Source of the DNA: Caproiciproducens faecalis
Lineage (GTDB): Bacteria; Bacillota; Clostridia; Oscillospirales; Acutalibacteraceae
Direction of reading: 5' to 3'
DNA: 64,000 nt
NCBI RefSeq assembly: GCF_019448085.1
Contig: NZ_JAGFNZ010000002.1
Coordinates: 682,001-746,000 of the forward strand
In this document: piece after piece, positions 17,494 through 26,885 of the stretch
How the letters are laid out: every line of letters starts with the position of its first letter
Position numbering within the stretch: position 1 is the stretch's first letter
Notes under the pieces: generated by a model
Told to the model about the DNA's origin: nothing
Database searches by the model: none
Seen by the model: the letters and a program-made list of their open reading frames with translations, nothing else
Translations under genes and position numbers: made by a program

Positions 17494-18714
17494 TCAGGTT
17501 CGGTAGTCCCCGTTGATTTTTACATAATCATAAGTAAGGTCGCAGCCGAACGCGGAGGCTTTAAACTCGCCGCCGTTCAGCGCCACATCCACATTGATTT
17601 CATCCTGAGTCAGGATTTTCTTTGCTTCTTCTTCGTCAAAATCAATTCCCGCTCCGTTTTTGCAAACCTCTATGCGGCCCGCCTTGGATTCAAAGGCAAC
17701 GTCCACCGTGCCGACGTCCACATCCGCGTCCGCGTAGCCGATGGCGCACAAAACGCGCCCCCAGTTTGCGTCCGCCCCGAACATTGCCGCTTTGAACAGG
17801 CTGGAGCAGATCACGCTTTTCGCGACCAGCCGCGCGTCCTTCTCGCTTCTTCCGCCCGTTACCCGGCAGACCAGAAGCTTGGTGGCGCCTTCTCCGTCCT
17901 TGGCAACTTTTCGGGCCAGAGCAGTGCAGAGCACGGTCAGCCCTTTGACAAACAGGCGGTAATCTTCGCCGTCTCCCGTAATTTCCTCATTTCCGGCCAG
18001 ACCGGAGGCAAGGATGGAGGTCATGTCGTTGGTGGAGGTGTCGCCGTCGATGCTCACCATATTGAAGCTGACATGCACCGCCTCTTTCAGTGCGGCGTTC
18101 AGCGCACAAGTGGAAATGGCGGCGTCCGTCGTTAAAAAGCAGAGCATGGTGGCCATATTCGGATGAATCATGCCGGAGCCCTTCGCGATCCCCCCGATTT
18201 TAACGGTTTTACCGCCAATGGTCAGCTTTACTGCCATATTTTTCACTTCGGTGTCCGTGGTCATAATCGCCTTTGCGGCGGCTTCTGAACCGGTGGGCGA
18301 AAGCGCCTTTACCAGCGCGGGTGCCGCGGTTTCAATCGGCTCAATCGGCAATACCTGCCCGATGACCCCTGTGGACGCTACTACAACGTCCTGCGGCGCG
18401 ATTCCCAGCTCTTTTGCGGCAATTTCACACATCCGCTGCGCCTTTTCCTCGCCGTCCGCGTTGCAGGTGTTGGCGTTGCCCGAATTGCAGATAACCGCCT
18501 GCGCTTTCCCGTCGGCTATATTTTTCCGCGTGACCAGAATCGGCGCGCCCTTGACAAGATTCTGCGTATAGACCGCGGAGACCGTGCACGGAACACTGGA
18601 ATAAATCATGGCAAGATCGGATTTTGACTTATTTTTACGGATTCCGCAGTAAATTCCCGCTGCGGTAAAGCCCTGTGCGGCGGTAACACCGCCTTCTGTA
18701 AATTCCATTTTCAC
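17494..18714 (-). CDS. argJ: Bifunctional glutamate N-acetyltransferase / amino-acid acetyltransferase
   Basis: The 406-residue protein has the ArgJ autocleavage site in MIHPNMATMLCF (cleavage before Thr, which becomes the nucleophile), and motif DTSTNDMT. It moves acetyl groups from acetylornithine back to glutamate. Many bacterial ArgJ proteins also use acetyl-CoA, which cannot be told from sequence alone. No argA or argE is present, so the operon uses the recycling route. It overlaps argB by ATGA and starts 8 bp after argC. Confidence 0.95.
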   Translation of the reverse strand: MKMEFTEGGVTAAQGFTAAGIYCGIRKNKSKSDLAMIYSSVPCTVSAVYTQNLVKGAPILVTRKNIADGKAQAVICNSGNANTCNADGEEKAQRMCEIAAKELGIAPQDVVVASTGVIGQVLPIEPIETAAPALVKALSPTGSEAAAKAIMTTDTEVKNMAVKLTIGGKTVKIGGIAKGSGMIHPNMATMLCFLTTDAAISTCALNAALKEAVHVSFNMVSIDGDTSTNDMTSILASGLAGNEEITGDGEDYRLFVKGLTVLCTALARKVAKDGEGATKLLVCRVTGGRSEKDARLVAKSVICSSLFKAAMFGADANWGRVLCAIGYADADVDVGTVDVAFESKAGRIEVCKNGAGIDFDEEEAKKILTQDEINVDVALNGGEFKASAFGCDLTYDYVKINGDYRT

Positions 18715-18721
18715 TATCCCC

Positions 18722-19756
18722 TTAAAATGCCGGAGGCAATGCTTTCAGCCCGGCGGTTTCCTCTATTTCAAACGCAAGATTCATATTCTGAATGGCCTGC
18801 CCCGCCGCGCCCTTAACCATGTTGTCAATCGCCGAAATGGCAATGAACGTACCGGTACGGGAATCAACGTGGAGCGATATGTCGCAGAAATTGGAGCAGC
18901 GCACATTTTTAATGTCCGCTTCCTTTCCCTTCGGCAGCAGCCGGACAAAGTACTCCGAATCATAAGCGTCATGATAAGCTTTTTCAATCTGTTCCATTGT
19001 GACCCCGGGGGTCAGTCTTGCATAGCAGGTGGCAAGAATACCCCGGTTGACCGGCAGCAGGTGCGGCACAAAGGTCAGCGTGACAGGTGCGCCCGCCACA
19101 TGGGAAAGGCTCTGCTCCATTTCCGGCGTGTGCCGGTGGCAAGCAACCTTATAGGCGCTCATTCCTTCGTTCAGCTCCGGGTAATGTGTATTCTGGCTCG
19201 GCTTTCGGCCCGCGCCGGTCACGCCGCTTTTGCAGTCGGCAATCATGCCTTCTTTTAAGATCAGACCGTTTTTCAGTGCCGGAGCAAGCGCCAGCGGCAC
19301 CGCCGTGGTGTAGCAGCCGGGGTTTGCGATGATTTTCTTCCCCCTGATCTGTTCCCGGAAAAGCTCCGGTAAAGCGTAAACGGCAAGCGCGTGAAGGTCG
19401 GGGTGCAGGAACGTTCCGCCGTACCACTGCCGGTAATCGCCCTCGTTTTCCAGACGGAAATCCGCGCCGAGGTCAATGAAGACCTTCCCTTTTGCGTAGC
19501 AGTCCGCCGCAAGCTCCTGCGACAGGCCGTGCGGCAGCGCGGCAAAAACCACGTCGCTTCTTTCCACGACCTCATCCTGAGTGCCGCAGACCATGTCGCA
19601 CACCCCGCGGTACGCGGGATAAACGTCTGAAAGAGCCTGCCCTTCAAAGCTGACGGAGCTGACCGCGGCAAGCTCCGCCTGCGGATGTCCGCTCAGCAGC
19701 CGGCAAAGCTCCGCGCCCGCGTAGCCGGTCGCGCCGACCACCCCCGCCCGGATCAT
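18722..19756 (-). CDS. argC: N-acetyl-gamma-glutamyl-phosphate reductase
   Basis: The 344-residue protein starts with the NADP-binding GVVGATGYAGAEL and has catalytic Cys in NPGCYTTA. It reduces acetylglutamyl phosphate to the semialdehyde. ATG 19756 overlaps the argH stop by ATGA and follows GGGGGTG. A longer reading from 19801 would run back into argH and is rejected. Confidence 0.95.
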   Translation of the reverse strand: MIRAGVVGATGYAGAELCRLLSGHPQAELAAVSSVSFEGQALSDVYPAYRGVCDMVCGTQDEVVERSDVVFAALPHGLSQELAADCYAKGKVFIDLGADFRLENEGDYRQWYGGTFLHPDLHALAVYALPELFREQIRGKKIIANPGCYTTAVPLALAPALKNGLILKEGMIADCKSGVTGAGRKPSQNTHYPELNEGMSAYKVACHRHTPEMEQSLSHVAGAPVTLTFVPHLLPVNRGILATCYARLTPGVTMEQIEKAYHDAYDSEYFVRLLPKGKEADIKNVRCSNFCDISLHVDSRTGTFIAISAIDNMVKGAAGQAIQNMNLAFEIEETAGLKALPPAF

Positions 19757-21132
19757 ATCTGCACCCCCAGCTTCTGCAGAACCCTTTTTGCCTGTGCACA
19801 AACATTTTCCGGAGCCGGGCCGCCCAGCACCTTTCTGCCGTTCACACAGTTTTCCAGTGAAATCGCGTCAAAAATTCCGTTGTCAAAAAGCTCGCTGAAC
19901 GTTTTGTATTTATCAAGCGGAACGGTTTCCAGCGTCTGTTCGTTTTCAATGCAGTACGCCACCAGCTCGCCCGTGATTTTATAGGCGTCGCGGAAAGGCA
20001 TCCCCTTCCCGACCAGATAATCGGCGCAGTCGGTCGCGTTGATAAAGCCCTTTGCCGCCGCCTTGCGCATATTCTGTGGCAGTACCCGCATGGTGTCGAT
20101 CATTGGAACAAAGGCGGTCAGGCACATGTGCAGGGTGTCCACCGCGTCGAAAATCGCTTCCTTATCTTCCTGCATATCCTTGTTGTAGGCAAGGGGAAGA
20201 CCTTTCATCATAGTCAGGAGCGTGGTCAGGTCGCCGATGGCGCGGCCGCTTTTCCCGCGGACCAGCTCCGCGATATCCGGATTCTTTTTTTGCGGCATGA
20301 TGCTGGAGCCGGTGGAAAACGCGTCGTCCAGCTCCACAAATTTAAATTCCCACGAGCACCACAGGATGATTTCCTCTGAAAATCTTGAAAGATGCACCAT
20401 AGCAATGGCGATATCCGCGGCAAGCTCCATGCAGAAATCCCGGTCGGAAACACCGTCAAGGCTGTTGTTGGTCGCCCCGGCAAAGCCCAAAAGGGAAGCC
20501 GTCATTTCGCGGTTCAGCGGATAAGTGGTTCCCGCCAGCGCGCCGGAACCGAGCGGACATTCATCCATCCGCTTCTCGGTGTCTTCCAGACGGGAAAGGT
20601 CACGCTGGAACATTTCGGCGTATGCCAAAAGATGGTGTCCGAACGTGATGGGCTGCGCGCGCTGCATATGAGTGTAGCCCGGCATCACTACGCCGCTGTT
20701 TTCCAGCGCCTTTTTGCACAGCACCCCAATCAGCTCTTTGATCTGGCCGTGCAGGGTTTTGCACTGTTTTTTCAGATACAGCTTCACATCCACCGCAACC
20801 TGGTCGTTCCGGCTGCGCGCGGTGTGCAGCCGTTTGCCCGCGGCGCCCAGCCGCGCGGTCAGTTCGCCCTCCACAAAGGTGTGGATGTCCTCGGCTTCCC
20901 TGTCGATTTCCAGCGTACCGTCCTCTATTTCCGCTAGAATTTTCTGCAGCTCCGCGCAGATTTTTTCGCTTTCCTTTGCGTCGATGACGCCGCAGGCGCC
21001 GAGCATGGTCGCGTGGGCAACACTGCCCTCAATATCTTCCTTTGCCATCCGGCTGTCAAAGGAAATGGATGAATTAAAATCGTTGGTCTTCTGATCGAGT
21101 TCCTTATGAAATCTTCCTGCCCACAGCTTCAA
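19753..21132 (-). CDS. argH: Argininosuccinate lyase
   Basis: The 459-residue fumarase/aspartase-superfamily enzyme has the signature GSSIMPQKKNPD and N-terminal KLWAGRF. It splits argininosuccinate into arginine and fumarate. The start is inferred as TTG 21132, which gives the standard length and has GGAG about 10 nt upstream; there is no ATG close by. The ATG at 21186 would add an unsupported 18-residue tail. It follows argG by 62 bp. Confidence 0.94.
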   Translation of the reverse strand: MKLWAGRFHKELDQKTNDFNSSISFDSRMAKEDIEGSVAHATMLGACGVIDAKESEKICAELQKILAEIEDGTLEIDREAEDIHTFVEGELTARLGAAGKRLHTARSRNDQVAVDVKLYLKKQCKTLHGQIKELIGVLCKKALENSGVVMPGYTHMQRAQPITFGHHLLAYAEMFQRDLSRLEDTEKRMDECPLGSGALAGTTYPLNREMTASLLGFAGATNNSLDGVSDRDFCMELAADIAIAMVHLSRFSEEIILWCSWEFKFVELDDAFSTGSSIMPQKKNPDIAELVRGKSGRAIGDLTTLLTMMKGLPLAYNKDMQEDKEAIFDAVDTLHMCLTAFVPMIDTMRVLPQNMRKAAAKGFINATDCADYLVGKGMPFRDAYKITGELVAYCIENEQTLETVPLDKYKTFSELFDNGIFDAISLENCVNGRKVLGGPAPENVCAQAKRVLQKLGVQI

Positions 21133-21194
21133 ATCACACACACTCCGTTTATTGAAAATGTGGGGCAGACCGTGCGCCTGCCCCAAAATGGATT

Positions 21195-22418
21195 TTATTT
21201 ATTCTTCTGCTTTTTCATCGCCTGTACCTGAATCGGCAGTCCGAACAGGTTGATGAATCCGGCGGAATCCGCCTGATTGTAAACTTCGTCCTCACTGAAG
21301 GTCGCAATCTCCTCGTCATAGAGAGAATACGGAGAAGTGACCCCCGCGTCAATGATATTACCCTTGTAGAGCTTCAGCTTTACTTCGCCGGTCACCGTCT
21401 GCTGGGTGCTTTCCACAAACGCAGAGAGCGCTTCGCGCAGAGGAGTAAACCACTGGCCGAAATAAACCAGCTCCGCGAATTTATTGCCCACGCCCTGCTT
21501 GTAGTGGTAGGTATCCCTGTCAAGGCAGAGCTCCTCCAGCTTGTTGTGCGCGTGGTAAAGGATGGTGCCGCCCGGGGTCTCGTACACGCCGCGGGACTTC
21601 ATGCCCACCAGCCTGTTTTCCACAATGTCGGCAATGCCGATGCCGTTTTCCCCGCCGATTTTATTCAGCTGCGCAATCATATCCACCGCGCAGAGCTTAT
21701 TGCCGTTGAGAGACACAGGAACACCCTTTTCAAAGTGAAGGGTAATATAAGTTGCCTTGTCGGGAGCCTGCTCCGGGGAAACGCCCAGCTCCAAAAAGCC
21801 CGGTTTATCATAGGTCGGTTCGTTCGCGGGGTCCTCCAGGTCAAGGCCCTCGTGGGAAAGGTGCCACAGGTTCTTATCCTTGGAATAGTTGGTCTCTCTG
21901 GTAATATTCAGAGGAATCTTGTGCGCTTCGGCGTAGTCGATTTCCTCGTCACGGGACTTGATGGACCACTCCCTCCACGGGGCAATGATCTTCATCTTCG
22001 GCGCAAACGCCTTGATGGCCAACTCAAACCGCACCTGATCGTTGCCTTTTCCGGTGCAGCCGTGGCAGATTGCGTCCGCGCCCTCGGCCTGAGCGATTTC
22101 CACCAGCCGTTTCGCAATCAGGGGCCTTGCAAAGGAGGTGCCGAGCAGATACTTATTCTCATAAACAGCGCCCGCCTTGAGGGTCGGCCAGATGTAATCT
22201 TCGGCAAACGCCTTTTTCAGGTCGGCGATATAAAGCTTAGACGCGCCGGTCTTTTTCGCCTTTTCCTCCAAGCCGTTGAGCTCCGCGCCCTGCCCTACGT
22301 CCGCCGCAACCGCGACAACTTCGCAGTTGTTATAATTTTCCTTCAGCCAGGGAATAATAATAGAAGTATCAAGTCCGCCCGAATAAGCGAGAACTACTTT
22401 TTTAATGTTGTTTTCCAT
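21195..22418 (-). CDS. argG: Argininosuccinate synthase
   Basis: The 407-residue ATP-dependent ligase joins citrulline and aspartate. The N-terminal ATP loop [11 protein letters not shown], the central [13 protein letters not shown] and ETPGGTIL are all present. It is the first gene of the seven-gene operon argGHCJBDF, so the promoter at 22453-22480 and the ArgR-like box at 22489-22506 probably control the whole set. Carbamoyl-phosphate synthase and argR genes are not in the window. Confidence 0.96.
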   Translation of the reverse strand: MENNIKKVVLAYSGGLDTSIIIPWLKENYNNCEVVAVAADVGQGAELNGLEEKAKKTGASKLYIADLKKAFAEDYIWPTLKAGAVYENKYLLGTSFARPLIAKRLVEIAQAEGADAICHGCTGKGNDQVRFELAIKAFAPKMKIIAPWREWSIKSRDEEIDYAEAHKIPLNITRETNYSKDKNLWHLSHEGLDLEDPANEPTYDKPGFLELGVSPEQAPDKATYITLHFEKGVPVSLNGNKLCAVDMIAQLNKIGGENGIGIADIVENRLVGMKSRGVYETPGGTILYHAHNKLEELCLDRDTYHYKQGVGNKFAELVYFGQWFTPLREALSAFVESTQQTVTGEVKLKLYKGNIIDAGVTSPYSLYDEEIATFSEDEVYNQADSAGFINLFGLPIQVQAMKKQKNK

Positions 22419-22452
22419 TGCAAAGGCCCCCTGTTTTGTTTTGTTGTGTTTT

Positions 22453-22480
22453 ATTATACACTATTTATACGGGAATTCAA
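22453..22480 (-). promoter_or_regulatory. argG operon promoter
   Basis: On the minus strand TTGAAT (22475-22480) and TATAAT (22453-22458) are separated by 16 bp. This lies about 35 bp upstream of the argG start codon. Confidence 0.65.
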
Positions 22481-22488
22481 GCATTTTG

Positions 22489-22506
22489 TGCATAAATATT
22501 CATTTT
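22489..22506 (-). promoter_or_regulatory. ArgR-like operator (ARG box)
   Basis: The minus-strand sequence AATGAATATTTATGCA resembles the ArgR/AhrC box (ATGAATA then TATGCA/ATTCA halves) and sits 8 bp upstream of the -35 element. Only one good copy is seen, and ArgR usually binds two or more boxes, so this is a candidate. Confidence 0.45.
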
Positions 22507-22615
22507 ATCTTTAATCAATAAAAACCTATAAATATGATCTTTTCAGATTGTGGGATATATCCAAACGTGGTAAAATAAAATAGAAATAAAAACCAATTTA
22601 ACGGAGGTGTTTTTG

Positions 22616-23116
22616 ATGTTTCAGCAAATTGACATCACGAAAATGAATTTTAATCCATTCACCAAAATCGATCAGGAATGGATGCTGATTACCGCGGGAA
22701 ACCGGGAAAAATGCAATACCATGACCGCCAGCTGGGGTGCCCTGGGCGAGCTGTGGCATAAATATGTTTCCTTTATTTTTATCCGTCCGCAGCGCTATAC
22801 TCTGAAATTCATTGAAAAAGAGGATTTTTATTCTCTCTGTTTTTTTGACGAAGCCTACAGAAAGGCTTTGAATTACTGCGGCAGCCACTCCGGCCGGGAT
22901 GTTGATAAAATCAAGGAATCCGGTCTGACAACCGTGTACGATGATGCACCTTATTTTGAAGAGGCAAAGCTCGTTTTGATCTGCCGTAAGCTGCACGGGC
23001 AGACCATTGACCCCTCCTGCTTTATCGATTCTTCCATTGACACGAAGAATTATCCGCAGAAGGATTACCACAAGCTGTTTATTGGCGAAATCGTAAAGGT
23101 GCTGGAGAAAGTATAA
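22616..23116 (+). CDS. Flavin reductase-like FMN-binding protein
   Basis: The 166-residue protein has the split-barrel flavin reductase pattern. The N-terminal EWMLITAGNREKCNTMTASWG is typical (read as EWMLITAG and NTMTASWG), followed by FIRPQRYT and the phosphate-binding FSLCFFDE-like strand. It probably binds FMN and reduces it or handles it, but no partner oxygenase or flavodoxin is beside it. The ATG at 22616 is chosen because ACGGAGGTG lies 8 nt before it. It is read divergently from the arginine operon. A long frame on the opposite strand is a shadow. Confidence 0.85.
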   Translation: MFQQIDITKMNFNPFTKIDQEWMLITAGNREKCNTMTASWGALGELWHKYVSFIFIRPQRYTLKFIEKEDFYSLCFFDEAYRKALNYCGSHSGRDVDKIKESGLTTVYDDAPYFEEAKLVLICRKLHGQTIDPSCFIDSSIDTKNYPQKDYHKLFIGEIVKVLEKV

Positions 23117-23134
23117 TTTTACTTTAGGAAGGCG

Positions 23135-23380
23135 ATGGCAGTGTTTCCGTGGAACCGCAGGGAAGTGTCCCTTGGTTTTTCCGAGAAAGAGTTCATGGAT
23201 ATCCGCCAAAAGCTTCATGAAGGAGGAATCCCTTGTGAAACACGCATTGTCAACGCGCAGGCCGGCGGGATGCGCACCCGACTGGGCTCCTTTGGGATAA
23301 ACCGCGAGTATGAATATCAGTATTATATTTATGTAAAAAAGTGCGACTATGAAAAAGCAGCGTTTCTCCTGAAAAAATGA
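23135..23380 (+). CDS. DUF2007-like small protein
   Basis: The 81-residue protein begins 18 bp after the flavin reductase gene and probably shares its mRNA; GGAAGG precedes ATG 23135. The pattern of a helix (SEKEFMDIRQKLHEGGIPCE), a central variable loop, then YQYYIYVKKCDYEKAAFLL resembles the DUF2007 / putative signal-transducing fold, a small ferredoxin-like alpha/beta unit. No function is known. It ends just before the shared terminator. Confidence 0.6.
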   Translation: MAVFPWNRREVSLGFSEKEFMDIRQKLHEGGIPCETRIVNAQAGGMRTRLGSFGINREYEYQYYIYVKKCDYEKAAFLLKK

Positions 23381-23386
23381 CAAAAA

Positions 23387-23421
23387 AGAGCCGCTTCCCG
23401 ATTGTACCGGGAAGCGGCTCT
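23387..23421. terminator. Bidirectional terminator between small protein gene and hflX
   Basis: A 14-bp perfect stem (23387-23400 with 23408-23421) is preceded by A6 and followed by TTTCT. It sits between two convergent genes and probably serves both. Confidence 0.9.
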
Positions 23422-23423
23422 TT

Positions 23424-24683
23424 CTATCCGATAATATATTTTCCGATGGTATCGTCCAGAGTAGACGGAACCTGTGCCGTCAGCACAAGACCCAGATCGG
23501 TGTATTCCTCATTTTCCACCGTTCCTTCGCGGCGGATCTGTGCCGCAAGACCGCTTTGAGCAAACGGCAGCAGCAGCTTAACCCGCTTGCTTTTAATAGG
23601 CAGATTGTCTTCAATCGCGCTGAGAAGTTTCTCAATTCCCGCGCCCGTCGCCGCGCTGATCCGCACGGAATTGCCGACGAACGGGATGATATTGGCCGCT
23701 GGAAGAAGATCGCATTTGTTGAACACGGGAATAATCGGTCTTCCCTCACAGCCGAGCTCCGCCAGAAGATCCTTCGTAATTTTCAGATGCTCCTGCGCTT
23801 CGGGACTGGAAGCGTCACAGATATTCAGAATAATGTCGGCAGTAGCGGCCTGTTCCAGTGTGGAACGGAAAGCCTGCACCAAATGGTGCGGAAGGCGCCG
23901 CACCAGACCGACGGTATCGATGAGCATCACCGTGGTGCCGTTCGGCAGCTTCAGCGCGCGGGCGGTCGGATCCAGCGTGGCAAACAGCATATTTTCCGCC
24001 AGAACCCCGGCCTGTGTCAGATAGTTCATCAGCGTGGATTTCCCCGCGTTGGTGTAGCCCACCAGCGCGACCGTAATCACGCCGTCCTTCTGACGGCGGC
24101 GGGTAATCTGACTGCGGTGCTTTTCCACCGCGTCCAGCTGCTCATTCAGAGAATCAATTCTCCTGCGGATGTGCCGCCGATCTGTTTCCAGCTTGCTTTC
24201 GCCCGGGCCTCGCGTTCCGATTCCGCCGCCCAGACGGGAAAGCGACGTTCCCTTTCCGGACAGTCGTGGCAACAGATATTTCAGCTGAGCCAGTTCCACC
24301 TGCAGCCTGCCCTCTTTGCTTTTTGCGCGTGACGCGAAAATATCCAAAATCAGCATGGTGCGGTCCACAACGCGTACCTTGCTGATGGTTTCAATATTTC
24401 TGATCTGAGTGGGAGAAAGCTCGCAGTCAAACACAAGCAGATCAATTTCATGCTTTTCACAAAAATCGGCGATTTCTTCCATCATCCCCGACCCGACACA
24501 GGTAGCGTTGTCATAGGTGGGTCGGTTCTGCGTAATTGCGCCGAAAGGCTCCGCTCCCGCGCTGCTGACCAGCTCATACAGCTCCGCCAGCGAAGTCTCC
24601 GCGTCATACTCCCCCGTGTTGACTTCAACCAGCAGTGCGCGCTCCGGTTTTTCTTCATTTTCGTACAGTTCCAGTCCGTCCAT
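23424..24683 (-). CDS. hflX: Ribosome-associated GTPase HflX
   Basis: The 419-residue protein has the HflX N-terminal domain (about 1-180, with GGGIGTRGPGE near 155-170) and a TRAFAC GTPase domain: G1 GYTNAGKST, G3 DTVG, G4 NKCD, and G5 near ISAATG. HflX binds the 50S subunit and rescues or splits stalled ribosomes, chiefly under stress. All G motifs are intact. AAAGGGG precedes ATG 24683. It lies 66 bp downstream of the last phage-like gene on the same strand, so it may receive read-through from that cluster. Confidence 0.95.
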   Translation of the reverse strand: MDGLELYENEEKPERALLVEVNTGEYDAETSLAELYELVSSAGAEPFGAITQNRPTYDNATCVGSGMMEEIADFCEKHEIDLLVFDCELSPTQIRNIETISKVRVVDRTMLILDIFASRAKSKEGRLQVELAQLKYLLPRLSGKGTSLSRLGGGIGTRGPGESKLETDRRHIRRRIDSLNEQLDAVEKHRSQITRRRQKDGVITVALVGYTNAGKSTLMNYLTQAGVLAENMLFATLDPTARALKLPNGTTVMLIDTVGLVRRLPHHLVQAFRSTLEQAATADIILNICDASSPEAQEHLKITKDLLAELGCEGRPIIPVFNKCDLLPAANIIPFVGNSVRISAATGAGIEKLLSAIEDNLPIKSKRVKLLLPFAQSGLAAQIRREGTVENEEYTDLGLVLTAQVPSTLDDTIGKYIIG

Positions 24684-24749
24684 CCCCTTTCAGCAGGTTC
24701 CGCTGTATTTTGCTATTATTTTATCTTAAAATCCAAAATAATGCAAATT

Positions 24750-25220
24750 CTATCGAAAAGCGACATAGATATAATTCATGGTGTCGCCGTTTAAATTATT
24801 CAGAATTCCGCCGCCCGCGGGCGGGTTCTGCGTCTGGTAAACAGTCAGTTTGTCCGCGGACAGAAGCACGCCGGCACTGCCGCCTGTTTTGGTGACAGCC
24901 GCAAAGCTGTTTTCATTGTATCCGCCGCCCGGAAAATAATCGTTCGCGGGCATTTGTTCCAGAAATACCAGTACGAGTCTGGGCGCAAACGGCAGGGTAA
25001 TCACCTGCGTTGCCGCTCCGTCACCGCAGTAGCTCCCGACGGTAAAGGGCTGTGTCAGCAGCGTCCGGTCGTCCGGGGACAAATGCATCTGCGCATTCCC
25101 AAAATGGCCGGTCAGCAGCGTATCCAGCAGCGTGTTGTCTTCCACAAAATCGCTGCGCATCGGTTTGTCGGTTCCCACCCAGCTGTTCAGCCCCAGGGAT
25201 GTTTTGTTGTTTGTTGGCAT
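24750..25220 (-). CDS. Phage tail-fibre-like protein
   Basis: The 156-residue protein is the last gene of the phage-like cluster, where PBSX-type elements carry tail fibre genes. It begins with a short conserved-looking adaptor (SLGLNSWVGTDKPMRSDF and DNTLLDTLL) that resembles the N-terminus of receptor-binding or fibre proteins in clostridial phages. It continues in Gly/Asn/Thr-rich beta-type sequence (FPGGGYNENSFAAV). It may bind a surface ligand. It has GGAGGAAAC in front of ATG 25220 and follows the XkdU-like gene by 10 bp. The fibre is short compared with active phages, so host binding may be simple or degenerate. Confidence 0.6.
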   Translation of the reverse strand: MPTNNKTSLGLNSWVGTDKPMRSDFVEDNTLLDTLLTGHFGNAQMHLSPDDRTLLTQPFTVGSYCGDGAATQVITLPFAPRLVLVFLEQMPANDYFPGGGYNENSFAAVTKTGGSAGVLLSADKLTVYQTQNPPAGGGILNNLNGDTMNYIYVAFR

Positions 25221-25230
25221 TGTTTCCTCC

Positions 25231-25812
25231 TTAAATCCTTACCATTTTGCCGTCAAAACCGTCAATCGCATCCCATGTGTAAGAAAAGGCGTCCTTTGTG
25301 TCGAACGTCTCATTTGCACCGTCGATATTGTTCCATGAAATGCTTCTAAAATCCAGTTCCGCGTTTAAATGTGCGGGAAGGTAGTTTTTGGCAGTCCGCA
25401 AAACGGCAGTCCTTTTTTCCGGTGACGACAATTCGTCAAAACAGTTTACATAAATACTTTTTTCATTCACCTTTTCACAGATTTTCGCAGGAATGCCCTC
25501 CATTGCAAAAATCTGTTCCATACTGCCGACCGTAAAATCATTCGGTGTGATCGCACAGCGTTTCAAAATCGCGTTTCGCCTCTCGTCCGTGTCAGTTGCG
25601 GCACCGATTTGAAGCAGGCTCTCCGCGTTCACAAGCCCGTAGTCCGCTGCGGTGGCCGTAAAGCTTTCCCTCTGCAGCGTTTCCAGTTCGCCACAGACCA
25701 TATCAAGTCCCTGCGCGTACGCCCGCAGCTCATCATCCACGGCGGTGCCTCCGCTGAGCGAGTAAATTTTGATCGCTTTCATTTTGGCAAGCATAGAGTC
25801 CAAAGCCCTCAC
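25231..25812 (-). CDS. Phage tail protein of the YmfQ/XkdU (DUF2313) family
   Basis: The 193-residue protein occupies the place directly after baseplate J, as xkdU does in PBSX. Its N-terminus (YAQGLDMVCGELETLQRES) and the DERRNAILKRCA segment fit DUF2313. It is thought to join the baseplate wedge to the fibres. ATG 25812 overlaps the baseplate J stop as ATGA, showing translational coupling. The frame is intact. Confidence 0.75.
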   Translation of the reverse strand: MRALDSMLAKMKAIKIYSLSGGTAVDDELRAYAQGLDMVCGELETLQRESFTATAADYGLVNAESLLQIGAATDTDERRNAILKRCAITPNDFTVGSMEQIFAMEGIPAKICEKVNEKSIYVNCFDELSSPEKRTAVLRTAKNYLPAHLNAELDFRSISWNNIDGANETFDTKDAFSYTWDAIDGFDGKMVRI

Positions 25813-26885
25813 TGTTCCACCCCCGCGTAGTACCCGACCTTTACCGAGCCGCAGACTGCCAGCTGGTTCATCCCGAGTTTTCTGTCGGCAGTCGCAGAGG
25901 CGTTAAAGAGATAATTTTTGATTTTGCCCGTCGCAAACACTTTGACCCCCAGTGCGGTCACAATTACCGGCTCCCCGACCGACAGTTCGTCAAAATACTC
26001 CCTGACCGCCTGTTCACAGGCAGCCTGTGCGTCCTGTACGGAAACGGTATCCACAGGCGTAACGGCAATGTCTACATCCACCGCAACGGTCTGTGCCGCC
26101 GCGACCTTTACGTCCACATTTACCTCACGCAGTAAATTCAGACCGCTCTGTACTTTATCAATGACCTCCTGCAAGGGAACCGTTCCTCTGCCGCCAAGGT
26201 AAAGTCCGACCGTCCCCGCTCCGTTTTCACGCGGTACCACTCCCACGGAGTAGACACCGTCGTATTTTAAAGCACATTCGCGGTAAAATGCCGCGTTTGT
26301 ACCGTTGGAAATGCTTGCGTAGCTCTGCATCAGCCGGGAGCGCAGTTCACTGTCGCTTTCACTGTCCTCCCCTCCGGTAAAGGCGGACGTATTCGTCACA
26401 CTTTCCAGCGCGGCGGGCGGTGTCACCATCACGGTAACGGTACCCGGCTGGGTATTTCCGATTTTCCCGCCCTGTTCCGCCCTTGCCGATACCTCAATGC
26501 TGAGTTCTCCGTTTTTGAGGATTGCGTCTTCGGTTGTAATATACCGCACCGGCTGGTCGCCGGAGGTGGCGCAGACCGTGCCCGCCGGAATTAAAGCGTC
26601 GTACCAGAGCGGGGTAATTCGCCGAAAAGTAAGCATTCCGGAGGATGCAACCGCCTGCTTTCTGGTCAGTCCCCGCTCCTGCGCCCGCAGTTCAAGCTGC
26701 TCCCCCTGTGCGCTCTGGGCAAACGTCTGCATTTTCAGCCAGTCCACCGCGCTGCCAATGGAATAGATTTCTCCCGCCAGCACCTTCATGCGGATCCCGA
26801 TGTCCGAAGCGTCGTCCGGAGCGTACCCGGCAAGGGATGTAAACTGATTTTGCATCCGCGTTAAAATTTCGTTGTAGCTGTACAC
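25809..26885 (-). CDS. Baseplate J-like protein (XkdT/gpJ/gp6 type)
   Basis: The 358-residue protein has the baseplate-J pattern. An N-terminal helical part (SDIGIRMKVLAGEIYSIG) is followed by repeated beta domains with TPAALESVTN and GGEDSESDSELRSRL, the latter highly characteristic (GG.D.E.dd.lR.Rl). These proteins form baseplate wedges in contractile tails. The start is placed at GTG 26885: its first base is the last base of the upstream TAG stop, and GAGGTGA lies 7 nt before it. Longer readings run back into the previous gene. Confidence 0.88.
   Translation of the reverse strand: MYSYNEILTRMQNQFTSLAGYAPDDASDIGIRMKVLAGEIYSIGSAVDWLKMQTFAQSAQGEQLELRAQERGLTRKQAVASSGMLTFRRITPLWYDALIPAGTVCATSGDQPVRYITTEDAILKNGELSIEVSARAEQGGKIGNTQPGTVTVMVTPPAALESVTNTSAFTGGEDSESDSELRSRLMQSYASISNGTNAAFYRECALKYDGVYSVGVVPRENGAGTVGLYLGGRGTVPLQEVIDKVQSGLNLLREVNVDVKVAAAQTVAVDVDIAVTPVDTVSVQDAQAACEQAVREYFDELSVGEPVIVTALGVKVFATGKIKNYLFNASATADRKLGMNQLAVCGSVKVGYYAGVEQ

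Noticed and set aside
21504-22514. 336-codon plus-strand open frame over argG
   Set aside because: It is the reverse shadow of argG and is not protein-like.
22598-23383. 261-codon minus-strand open frame
   Set aside because: It is opposite to the flavin reductase and DUF2007-like genes, both of which have ribosome sites and family patterns. The minus frame has none.
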